NCBI RefSeq assembly: GCF_008704655.1
Contig: NZ_CP023688.1
Location: 5,377,001 to 5,441,000 of the forward strand
DNA: 64,000 nt
Source of the DNA: Streptomyces rimosus
GTDB taxonomy: Bacteria > Actinomycetota > Actinomycetes > Streptomycetales > Streptomycetaceae
Direction of reading: 5' to 3'
The position numbers and the translations under genes are program-made. Positions 17,257 through 23,580 of this stretch are shown piece after piece. The notes below the pieces were generated by a model that had not been told where the DNA came from, searched no databases, and saw only the letters and a list, made by a program, of their open reading frames with translations. Numbering within the stretch: the first letter of the stretch is position 1; each line of letters opens with the position of its first letter.

Positions 17257-17597
17257 CCCGCCCCATGTGTGTGGAGACGCTGGTGGCCCGCATCATCCGG
17301 GGCCTGCACGAGGAAGATGAGCGGTTCCCGGCGACGCGCGGCTGGCAGGTGGGGGCGATGCCCGATGGGCTGCCGCTGCTCGCCGCCGAGCTGGCCGCGG
17401 CGGGCCCGGACGATGCGATGGACGTGCTGAAGCGGCTGGGTGAGCACCGTAAGTGGCGGCTGCTGGACGTCGACGACCCGGCCCGCATCGCGGTGGTCTT
17501 CACGTGGCCGGAGCCAGAGCACGGTCAGCCCCGCCCCCAGCCGGAGGCCGTCGTGCAGCTGTGGGCGCCGGCCGCAGCGGAGGTGAGGGCCGCGTGA
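17253..17597 (+). CDS. Small early protein
   Basis: This 114-residue protein includes VETLVARIIRGLHEEDERFP and WRLLDVDDPARIAVVFTWPE. It is GTGA-coupled to the gene before it. No domain is recognised. Confidence 0.62.
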   Translation: MTRPMCVETLVARIIRGLHEEDERFPATRGWQVGAMPDGLPLLAAELAAAGPDDAMDVLKRLGEHRKWRLLDVDDPARIAVVFTWPEPEHGQPRPQPEAVVQLWAPAAAEVRAA

Positions 17598-17791
17598 CCG
17601 CCGCCGACGCCTACGCCCTGTGCCTGCTGCTGGCTCCGGCCTGTGCCGCGCAGATTGCCCGGCTGCAGCAGCAGGTCGACGACCTGACGCACGAGCGCGA
17701 CGCGGCCCGCCGCACCGTCGAGCAGCAGCAGACCGAACACGCCAACTGGCGGCTGGAGTACGGGCCGCGACACCCGAGGGGGGACCAGTGA
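17594..17791 (+). CDS. Small membrane-anchored coiled-coil protein
   Basis: This 65-residue protein has a short hydrophobic N-terminus (YALCLLLAPACAAQIA) followed by a coiled coil (RLQQQVDDLTHERDAARRTV). It resembles small Rz/spanin-like or SPFH-type anchors only in shape. It is GTGA-coupled. Confidence 0.55.
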   Translation: MTAADAYALCLLLAPACAAQIARLQQQVDDLTHERDAARRTVEQQQTEHANWRLEYGPRHPRGDQ

Positions 17792-18198
17792 CCGAGTATC
17801 CGCACGTTGCTTACATGCAGGCCGTCGCCGACGCGCTAGCAGCCGCACAGGTGGGTCCAGACGCGTGGGATACCTGGAGCGATGACGAGATCGTCATGAC
17901 CGGCGTCTTCCAATGGGTCGACGAGGAGCGTCCGCGCCACAGCACAGCCGCATACCCCTTCGGCCTGGCCGTGCGCTGGGACTCCGACGAGGGATGGCGC
18001 TACGGCCGCTACATCGACCACCACGGCTCCCTGCAAAGCCTGCACTTTCTGCCCGTGGACTGGCTGAGCGACCCGGCATCCATCGCCGCGGCCGTCAAGG
18101 CGATCTGCGCCGGCCCCGTGGACGATCACCCCAGCACTCGTAGCCGCTGGCAGCACGCAGACGAGCTGGAGGCCGCGCTCCCCGAGGAGGAGATGTGA
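17788..18198 (+). CDS. Conserved-looking early protein
   Basis: This 136-residue soluble acidic protein has WDTWSDDEIVMTGVFQWVDE and FGLAVRWDSDEGWRYGRYID. It starts at GTG 17788 and is coupled to both neighbours. Its well-ordered composition suggests a folded protein, but I do not recognise the family. Confidence 0.7.
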   Translation: MTEYPHVAYMQAVADALAAAQVGPDAWDTWSDDEIVMTGVFQWVDEERPRHSTAAYPFGLAVRWDSDEGWRYGRYIDHHGSLQSLHFLPVDWLSDPASIAAAVKAICAGPVDDHPSTRSRWQHADELEAALPEEEM

Positions 18199-18533
18199 CC
18201 GGCGGCCGAAAGACGAGCACGATAGGCGTTCCGGGCCATTACCGTCCTGGCGCCAACAGTAATCACCTTGAGGGCCTGTGCCCCGAGTGTGACGCGCACC
18301 GCCTGGTGCAGCTGACACCCGACCAAGCTGAGTGGCAGTACCGCGACGGCCGCGTCTCGCAGGCCCAGTACGAGGCGTACATGCACGCCTGGGCGACCAG
18401 CGCCGTGCGGTACGGACCTGACCAGCTCTACGAGCGCGAGCCCTCCGACATCGAAGTCAAGAAGATCGTCGCCGAGATCCGGCTCGCGTTCGAGGCCCTC
18501 AATACGGCCAACGACTCCAGCAGGTCGCGATGA
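18195..18533 (+). CDS. Small early protein with Cys/His cluster
   Basis: This 112-residue protein contains NHLEGLCPECDAHRLVQL, a possible metal site, and a helical C-terminus (DIEVKKIVAEIRLAFEALNT). It is GTGA-coupled. Unrecognised. Confidence 0.65.
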   Translation: MTGGRKTSTIGVPGHYRPGANSNHLEGLCPECDAHRLVQLTPDQAEWQYRDGRVSQAQYEAYMHAWATSAVRYGPDQLYEREPSDIEVKKIVAEIRLAFEALNTANDSSRSR

Positions 18534-18775
18534 TGCGCCGCACCACCGCCGCCACCACCGTCGCGCTGCTGCTGGCCGCGTCCGCGCTGACGGCGTGCAC
18601 CGACCGCGACGACGACTGCGACGACCGGTCCATGGCCCCGGCGGCGGTGTCCGCGCCGCTGAAGCCCGGCCCTGGCGCGCGGGGTTCCCGCGGCAAGGCG
18701 GCCAAGCCGAAGGCGAAGACGCCGCGGCACAGCATCGGCCACGTCCACACCCACGACTACTGCGACGAGGACTGA
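18530..18775 (+). CDS. Predicted phage-encoded lipoprotein
   Basis: This 81-residue protein has a basic N-terminus, a hydrophobic core (ATTVALLLAASALTA) and a lipobox LTAC with Cys at about residue 23. The mature part is short, with Asp/Cys (DRDDDCDD) and His-rich (HSIGHVHTHDYCDED) ends that could chelate metal. Small surface lipoproteins on prophages are often superinfection-exclusion factors; that role is inference here. It overlaps the previous gene by 4 bp. Confidence 0.7.
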   Translation: MMRRTTAATTVALLLAASALTACTDRDDDCDDRSMAPAAVSAPLKPGPGARGSRGKAAKPKAKTPRHSIGHVHTHDYCDED

Positions 18776-18778
18776 GCC

Positions 18779-19333
18779 ATGACGAGCATCCCCGAAGCAC
18801 TGGCCGCCCTCTCCGGTGGCGACCTGCCCGCCGACGCGGTGCGTGAGGAGCGCTGCCTCAAGCCGCCGATCGGCTGCGGCAAGCCGCTGATCTCGGAGAA
18901 TGGCGAGGCGCGCGTCTTCTGGAACGAGGACGAGGCCCGCCAGTACGAAACCGAGTGGCGCATCACCGGACTGTGCCCCGACTGCCAGGACTCCGTCGAG
19001 GACGACGCGGCGGAACCGGCGGACATGTGGCCGACGATCCGCGACTTCGTGGCCTGGCTGGATGACGCGAACGGCCGCGACGAGCACGAGAAGACCCTCC
19101 GCATCCTGAAGATCACCGAGGAGGCGGGGGAAGTCGCCCAAGCGTGGATCGGCATGACCGGCCAGAACCCGCGCAAGGGCGTCACCCACACCCGCGAGGA
19201 CGTCGCCGACGAACTCTGCGACGTGGCCATCACCGCGCTGACGGCGCTCGCCTCGGTCGTCGACAACCCCGAGCAGGTATTCGCGGCGCACCTCGGCCGC
19301 GTCCAGACGCGGGTGCGGGAGGCGACGGCATGA
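18779..19333 (+). CDS. MazG-like nucleotide pyrophosphohydrolase
   Basis: This 184-residue protein has a N-terminal Cys-containing segment (CLKPPIGCGKPL, GLCPDCQD) that looks like a zinc ribbon. A C-terminal MazG-like helical domain carries the metal-binding pattern ITEEAGEVAQAW and DVADELCDVAITAL. Such enzymes hydrolyse NTPs or alarmones to monophosphates and are common in phage nucleotide metabolism. A second MazG-like gene is at 35249. Confidence 0.82.
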   Translation: MTSIPEALAALSGGDLPADAVREERCLKPPIGCGKPLISENGEARVFWNEDEARQYETEWRITGLCPDCQDSVEDDAAEPADMWPTIRDFVAWLDDANGRDEHEKTLRILKITEEAGEVAQAWIGMTGQNPRKGVTHTREDVADELCDVAITALTALASVVDNPEQVFAAHLGRVQTRVREATA

Positions 19334-19611
19334 GGTCCCCGATCGCCGCCGTCCGCTCCCGGGCCCGGCGCCGCGGCAAGACCCCCGGGCAGCTGCGCGC
19401 CGAGTGCGACGACCTGGTGTGCACGGTCGTGCGGCTCACCGCCGAGAACGACCGGCTGCGCTACGAACGCGCCCGGCTGGAGGCCGACTTCGACCGCGCG
19501 GCCGTCGACTACTCCGGCGCCCTCGAAGACCTGCGGGTGGCCCGCGAGGAGGCCGTGCGGCTGCGGACGGCGCTCGCCGCCTGGTCCGAGAAGAAGGTGA
19601 CGGCGTCATGA
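19330..19611 (+). CDS. Coiled-coil early protein
   Basis: This 93-residue protein has a basic N-terminus and a long coiled coil (RLTAENDRLRYERARLEADF, EDLRVAREEAVRLRTALAAW). ATGA-coupled to the MazG-like gene. Unrecognised. Confidence 0.65.
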   Translation: MRSPIAAVRSRARRRGKTPGQLRAECDDLVCTVVRLTAENDRLRYERARLEADFDRAAVDYSGALEDLRVAREEAVRLRTALAAWSEKKVTAS

Positions 19612-20006
19612 CCCGCCCGCCGCTCGTCGGAGCCGATCTGTGGAACAAGGTGATGCGGGCCGCCGGGGACCGCTGCGAGTGCCGCGGGGTGTGCGGCAAG
19701 CGGCACGACCCCGACCGGCGCGGTCGGCAGATGCGCTGCCCGCACGAGAACGGGATGCTCGTCAGCAAGATCGGCGAGATCAAGCTGATCGCCGTGCCGC
19801 GTGACCCGTCGGTGGACTTCACCGCCGCCGCGTCCCTGCCCGCCTCCCGACTGATCGCGCTGTGCCCGTCGTGTGACGGGGCCGTGCGCCGCATCTTCAA
19901 GCGGGCGGCCAAGCGGCTGCCGCCGCAGGAGGACGGGCTGTTCGACAGCGCGCCGTACTACGTCGACCCGGCCAGCACGAAGCAGGCCGACGTGGGCGCC
20001 GCCTGA
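19608..20006 (+). CDS. Zinc-binding, HNH-like protein
   Basis: This 132-residue protein begins LWNKVMRAAGDRCECRGVCG and has further metal ligands in HDPDRRGRQMRCPHENG and LIALCPSCDGAVRR. The layout resembles degenerate HNH nucleases seen in actinophages, but a clear catalytic His-Asn pair is not obvious. It is the last gene of this overlapping run; two hairpins follow. Confidence 0.62.
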   Translation: MTRPPLVGADLWNKVMRAAGDRCECRGVCGKRHDPDRRGRQMRCPHENGMLVSKIGEIKLIAVPRDPSVDFTAAASLPASRLIALCPSCDGAVRRIFKRAAKRLPPQEDGLFDSAPYYVDPASTKQADVGAA

Positions 20007-20010
20007 CCCG

Positions 20011-20044
20011 CCGGGCCGCCGGATGACCACGGCCGGCGGCCCGG
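20011..20044 (+). terminator. Strong hairpin after the first early run
   Basis: A perfect 12-bp stem (CCGGGCCGCCGG) with a 10-nt loop begins 4 bp after the stop at 20006. It probably terminates or attenuates the operon. Confidence 0.6.
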
Positions 20045-20067
20045 CGCACCAACCACCCACTCGCTCA

Positions 20068-20095
20068 GGCCGCCCGCCCTTCCCCGCGGGCGGCC
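20068..20095 (+). terminator. Second tandem hairpin
   Basis: A perfect 10-bp stem (GGCCGCCCGC) with an 8-nt loop lies 23 bp after the first hairpin and 29 bp before a 13-codon ORF. It is possibly an attenuator. Confidence 0.5.
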
Positions 20096-20124
20096 GGGCG
20101 GACCACACCCTTCCGGAGGTCCAC

Positions 20125-20166
20125 ATGGACACCACGAGCAGCACCGAGGCGGTGACCGCCTCGTGA
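20125..20166 (+). CDS. Thirteen-codon leader-like ORF
   Basis: ATG 20125 follows a good ribosome site (CCGGAGG) and encodes MDTTSSTEAVTAS. Its stop overlaps the next start (GTGA at 20163). It may serve to couple translation of the next gene after the hairpins; coding value is uncertain. Confidence 0.35.
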   Translation: MDTTSSTEAVTAS

Positions 20167-20495
20167 ACATCGTCGACCCGGTCGCCGCCGACATCGCCCA
20201 GCAGCAGGGCATGGACGACGCCGCAGCCCACACCGATACCGCGTGGGCCGCCGAATGCCAGAAGGGCATCGCCGTGGCCGCCACCCTCATGCTGCCGTTC
20301 CAGGCCGCCGACCTCGTCGCCGCCGGACTGGTCAGCGAACCCCGCCACCCCAACCACTGGGGCCCGCAGTTTGCCGCCGCCCACCGTAACGGCGTCATCG
20401 AACCCCACGGCGTGGCCCGATCCAAGCGCGCAACCGTCCGCAACTCCCTGTGCCGCACCTGGATCGGTTCCATCGAAGGAGGCGACGACACGTGA
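20163..20495 (+). CDS. Early phage protein upstream of the nuclease cluster
   Basis: This 110-residue soluble protein has QKGIAVAATLMLPFQAADLV and a conserved-looking core EPRHPNHWGPQFAAAHRNGV. It ends in a basic stretch (RSKRATVRNSLCRTWIG). It is probably a replication-associated actinophage protein by context; not recognised. Confidence 0.68.
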   Translation: MNIVDPVAADIAQQQGMDDAAAHTDTAWAAECQKGIAVAATLMLPFQAADLVAAGLVSEPRHPNHWGPQFAAAHRNGVIEPHGVARSKRATVRNSLCRTWIGSIEGGDDT

Positions 20496-20722
20496 ACACC
20501 CTCCACGAGATCGCCGTCGCCACCGCGCACGCCGTCCTCCTGGCCGCCGCCGGAGGCAGCCTCATCGGCGCCGCCTGGCTGGCCGTCGCCACCGTGCGCC
20601 ACCGCCGCCGGCGCCGCGCCTTCCAGCGCACCGCCCGTGCCGCCGCCCTCACCACCATCCAGCCCGCCGACGAGGACATCGACGCCGAGTACCGGCGCCT
20701 GTGCGAAGGGAGCAGCCAGTGA
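20492..20722 (+). CDS. Small single-helix membrane protein
   Basis: This 76-residue protein has a hydrophobic segment (AVLLAAAGGSLIGAAWLAVA) followed by VRHRRRRR, so the C-terminus should face the cytoplasm. It overlaps both neighbours. Unknown role. Confidence 0.62.
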   Translation: MNTLHEIAVATAHAVLLAAAGGSLIGAAWLAVATVRHRRRRRAFQRTARAAALTTIQPADEDIDAEYRRLCEGSSQ

Positions 20723-21096
20723 GCGCCTCCAAGAAGAAGGGCACCAGCGCCGAGAGCGCCGTCGTCGCCTACCTGCGCAGCCGCGGCTTCATCCAGGCCG
20801 AGCGCCGCGCTCTGAACGGCAGTCAGGACCGCGGCGACGTCGCCGGCATCCCCGGCACCGTCCTGGAAGTCAAGAACTGCGCCCGCACCGAACTCGCCTC
20901 CTGGGTCGACGAGGCCGAGATCGAACGAGTCAACGACGGTGCATCTCTTGGGGCCGTGTGGAGCAAGCGCCGCGGCAAGAGCAATCCCGCTGACTGGTTC
21001 GTCATCATGAGCGGCCGGCAGTTCGTATCGATGCTGCGCGAACTCCTCGAACTTCCTCCGCAGGCAGATGAGCCCAAGGAGGGGGAAGCGGCATGA
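20719..21096 (+). CDS. PD-(D/E)xK nuclease, Holliday-junction-resolvase-like
   Basis: This 125-residue protein has the Hjc/archaeal-resolvase-like layout. GTSAESAVVAYLRSRGF leads to RRALNGSQDRGDVAGIPG and VLEVKNC, giving the D...ExK catalytic triad, followed by SWVDEAEIERVNDGASLG. It probably processes branched DNA in phage recombination. It is GTGA-coupled, just upstream of the HNH and Cas4-like genes. Confidence 0.78.
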   Translation: MSASKKKGTSAESAVVAYLRSRGFIQAERRALNGSQDRGDVAGIPGTVLEVKNCARTELASWVDEAEIERVNDGASLGAVWSKRRGKSNPADWFVIMSGRQFVSMLRELLELPPQADEPKEGEAA

Positions 21097-21509
21097 CGAA
21101 GCCACTGGCAGAACGCTTCTGGTCCAAGGTGCGGGTGGCCAACACGCTGCACGACTGCTGGTCATGGCTCGGCGCCTGCACCCCCACCGGCTACGGCAAC
21201 GTGTACGACGGTGCACGAACCGAGAAGGCGCACCGGGTCGCCTACATGCTGACCTTCGGGAAGATCCCGAACGGTTACGAGATCGACCACCTCTGTCACA
21301 GGCGTGGCTGCGTCAATCCCTGGCACCTGAGGGCGATCGCGCATGCCGAAAACCTGCGCTCCAGTCGGCCGGCGACGGCCACGCATTGCCCTCACGGCCA
21401 CGCCTACACCGGCCATCGCCAGCGGAATGGGCGGCGCGAGTGCCACGTCTGTCGCAAAATTCGAGAATCGCGACGCGTGCGTCACTCCCACCAAGGAGCC
21501 GCCGCATGA
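21093..21509 (+). CDS. HNH endonuclease (homing-type), copy 1
   Basis: This 138-residue nuclease starts with FWSKVRVANTLHDCWSWLGA, followed by AHRVAYMLTFGKIPNGYEID, the HNH core HLCHRRGCVNPWHLRAIAHA, and a C-terminal zinc ribbon (HCPHGHAYTG and CHVCRK). This is the free-standing phage HNH family related to homing enzymes. It is ATGA-coupled to the Cas4-like gene and closely related to copy 2 at 22315. Confidence 0.9.
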   Translation: MTKPLAERFWSKVRVANTLHDCWSWLGACTPTGYGNVYDGARTEKAHRVAYMLTFGKIPNGYEIDHLCHRRGCVNPWHLRAIAHAENLRSSRPATATHCPHGHAYTGHRQRNGRRECHVCRKIRESRRVRHSHQGAAA

Positions 21510-22318
21510 TCGCCACCGGCAACGACGCCACCGGCCAGGCCCTCGCCGCCCGCGTCGCCGACCTCATCACCGACGCCGCCAACAACAGCCCCCGCTCCCG
21601 GCAGACCCGCATCGGTCCCTCCGAGGTCGGCGAGCCGTGCGAGCGCAAGCTCACCTACAAGCTCTTCGAGTGGCCGGCCTGCAACACCGACCACGACCCC
21701 ATAGCCAGCGTGATCGGAACTGGTTTCCACGGATGGATGGAAGAGGTCTTCACCGGCCGCAACGCCGTACTGCCGGATGGGCGCCCGCGCTACCGGATCG
21801 AAGAGCGGGTAACCGTCCGCGAAGGCGGCAGTACCGTCCTCGGATTCGATGTCACGGGGTCCGCCGACCTGTACGACCGGCTGACCCGGACCAACCTCGA
21901 CTGGAAGCTCGTGGGCGTCTCCAGCTTCGACGCGTACCGGCGTAAAGGTCCCGGGGTGCAATATCGCGTACAAGCGCACCTCTACGGCCTCGGCCAGGAG
22001 AACGCCGGAGAATCGCCGGAGCGAGTAGCCATCGTCTTCGTGGCCCGCCACCACGAACTGCGCGTCCACGTCTGGACCGAGGAGTACCAGCGTCAGGTGG
22101 CGCTCGACGCCCTGGAGCGGCTCGACCGCATCAAGGCGCGCCTGCTGGCGCTGGACCCCGAAGCCAATCCGGAGCGCTGGTCGGAAATCCCCATACCGGA
22201 AGACGCCAAATGCAAGTGGTGCCCGTGGTTCCGGCCCGGTTCCAGTGACCTGAGTTCCGGGTGCCCCGGTGTCATGAAGCAGGTCAGGCGGCACGGCTTC
22301 GAGGAGCTGGTCGCGTGA
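21506..22318 (+). CDS. Cas4/RecB-like PD-(D/E)xK exonuclease
   Basis: This 270-residue protein has GTGFHGWMEEVF (catalytic His), VTGSADLYD (Asp), LDWKLVG (ExK-type motif) and the QxxxY helix VQYRVQAHLYGLG. One Cys near the N-terminus (GEPCERKL) and three at the C-terminus (CKWCPW, GCPG) make the Fe-S cluster typical of Cas4/AddB-like nucleases. No Cas1 or CRISPR array is present, so this is a phage recombination exonuclease, probably acting with the SSB-like protein at 22832. Confidence 0.85.
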   Translation: MIATGNDATGQALAARVADLITDAANNSPRSRQTRIGPSEVGEPCERKLTYKLFEWPACNTDHDPIASVIGTGFHGWMEEVFTGRNAVLPDGRPRYRIEERVTVREGGSTVLGFDVTGSADLYDRLTRTNLDWKLVGVSSFDAYRRKGPGVQYRVQAHLYGLGQENAGESPERVAIVFVARHHELRVHVWTEEYQRQVALDALERLDRIKARLLALDPEANPERWSEIPIPEDAKCKWCPWFRPGSSDLSSGCPGVMKQVRRHGFEELVA

Positions 22319-22797
22319 AGACCACCGAGGAGCGCTTCTGGGAAAAGGTCGACGGAGCAAACGTGGCCGGTTGCTGGATCTGGCGGGGCGCCGGCAATGG
22401 CTACGGCAGGTTCTACGCCTCGGGCCGCAACGTACTAGCGCACCGATGGGCATACGAATATCTCCGAGCTTCGATCCCGGAATCGCTTGTCCTTGACCAT
22501 CTCTGCCGCAATGCCCAGTGCGTGAATCCGTGGCACCTAGAACCGGTCAGTCAGGCGGAGAACCTCCGTCGTGGGAACGGGTTCAGCGGACGTAACGCGC
22601 GCAAAACGCACTGCCCCCGGGGGCATCCGCTGACGGGCATGAACAGCTATCTCGCCCCTTCGGGTGGGCGAGCTTGCCGCACCTGCCGCCGTTCGGCGTA
22701 TCGAGCCCACCGCGCCGCTAATCGCGAACGCATCAACACCCGGAAACGAGCGGCTTACGCCGCCCAAAAGCTCGCCGACTCGCAGAAGTCGGCGTGA
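22315..22797 (+). CDS. HNH endonuclease (homing-type), copy 2
   Basis: This 160-residue nuclease has the same architecture as the 21093 gene: FWEKVDGANVAGCWIWRGAG, LAHRWAYEYL, LDHLCRNAQCVNPWHLEPVS, then HCPRGHPLTG and CRTCRR. GTG 22315 overlaps the Cas4-like stop. The two related nucleases sandwich the exonuclease gene, suggesting duplication and spread as selfish homing genes. Confidence 0.9.
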   Translation: MKTTEERFWEKVDGANVAGCWIWRGAGNGYGRFYASGRNVLAHRWAYEYLRASIPESLVLDHLCRNAQCVNPWHLEPVSQAENLRRGNGFSGRNARKTHCPRGHPLTGMNSYLAPSGGRACRTCRRSAYRAHRAANRERINTRKRAAYAAQKLADSQKSA

Positions 22798-22831
22798 TCA
22801 ATCCCACCTCCCCCAAGGAGCAAAGGAACTC

Positions 22832-23464
22832 ATGAGCACTCCCGCTATGGACGCGAACTCCTTCCTGATGGCGGGCGGCGCCAAGTCCGCCCGGTTCGAG
22901 CAGCCCGGCGCCTCCGTCACCGGCCGCATCAGCGAACAGCCCGTCGTGCAGCAGCAGAAGGATTTTTCCACCGGCGAGCCGCTGTTCTGGAACGACGGCC
23001 AGCCGCGCATGCAGCTGTCGGTGACGCTGGCCACCGACCAGCGCGACCCGGCCGACGCCGACGACGACGGCGCGCGCCGCATCTACGTCAAGGGCCAGAT
23101 GAAGCAGGCGATCCAGCAGGCCGTGCGGGCCTCCGGCGCCCGCGGCCTGGAGGTCGGCGGCGTCCTGAAGGTCACCTACGTGCGCAACGGCACCGCGAGC
23201 AACCCGCGGTTCAACCCGCCCAAGGAGTACGCCGCCGAGTACACCCCGGCTGCACAGGCCGAGCTGAACACCCCCGAGCCCGCGGCCCCGGCCGGAGTCA
23301 ATACCACCACCGGCGAGATCACCACCCCGGCCGCGTCCGCGGCGCCGGGCCAGCCGGACCTGAACGACCCGGCCGTCCAGGCGCTGCTCGCCCAGCTCCA
23401 GGGCCAGCAGCGGCAGGCCGCGCCTGCGGCGAACGGCGGCAGCACCGAGCCCCCGCCGTTCTGA
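22832..23464 (+). CDS. Putative ssDNA-binding protein
   Basis: This 210-residue protein has an N-terminal beta-rich part that could be an OB-type fold (RFEQPGASVTGRISEQPVVQ, MQLSVTLATDQRDP, LKVTYVRNGTA). An Ala/Pro/Gln-rich linker leads to a tip ending PPPF, reminiscent of SSB C-terminal tips. ATG 22832 follows AAGGAGCAAAGGA. Position between the exonuclease and primase-helicase genes supports a replication/recombination role. Confidence 0.6.
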   Translation: MSTPAMDANSFLMAGGAKSARFEQPGASVTGRISEQPVVQQQKDFSTGEPLFWNDGQPRMQLSVTLATDQRDPADADDDGARRIYVKGQMKQAIQQAVRASGARGLEVGGVLKVTYVRNGTASNPRFNPPKEYAAEYTPAAQAELNTPEPAAPAGVNTTTGEITTPAASAAPGQPDLNDPAVQALLAQLQGQQRQAAPAANGGSTEPPPF

Positions 23465-23507
23465 GCCGCGCCACCGCACCACCTCGCCCGCCCGGTAACC
23501 AGGCCGG

Positions 23508-23532
23508 CGCCCCGGGTCCGACGCCCGGGGCG
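23508..23532 (+). terminator. Hairpin between SSB-like and primase genes
   Basis: A perfect 9-bp stem (CGCCCCGGG) encloses a 7-nt loop, 43 bp after the stop. Probable terminator or attenuator. Confidence 0.5.
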
Positions 23533-23580
23533 GGCACCGAGGCCGCCGCCTTCGCGTACCACCGGACAAGGAGCACCGCC

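Noticed and set aside
21506..22318. Cas4 of a CRISPR system
   Set aside because: No other cas gene or array is near. Neighbours are phage resolvase, HNH and SSB-like genes, where Cas4-like exonucleases are common.
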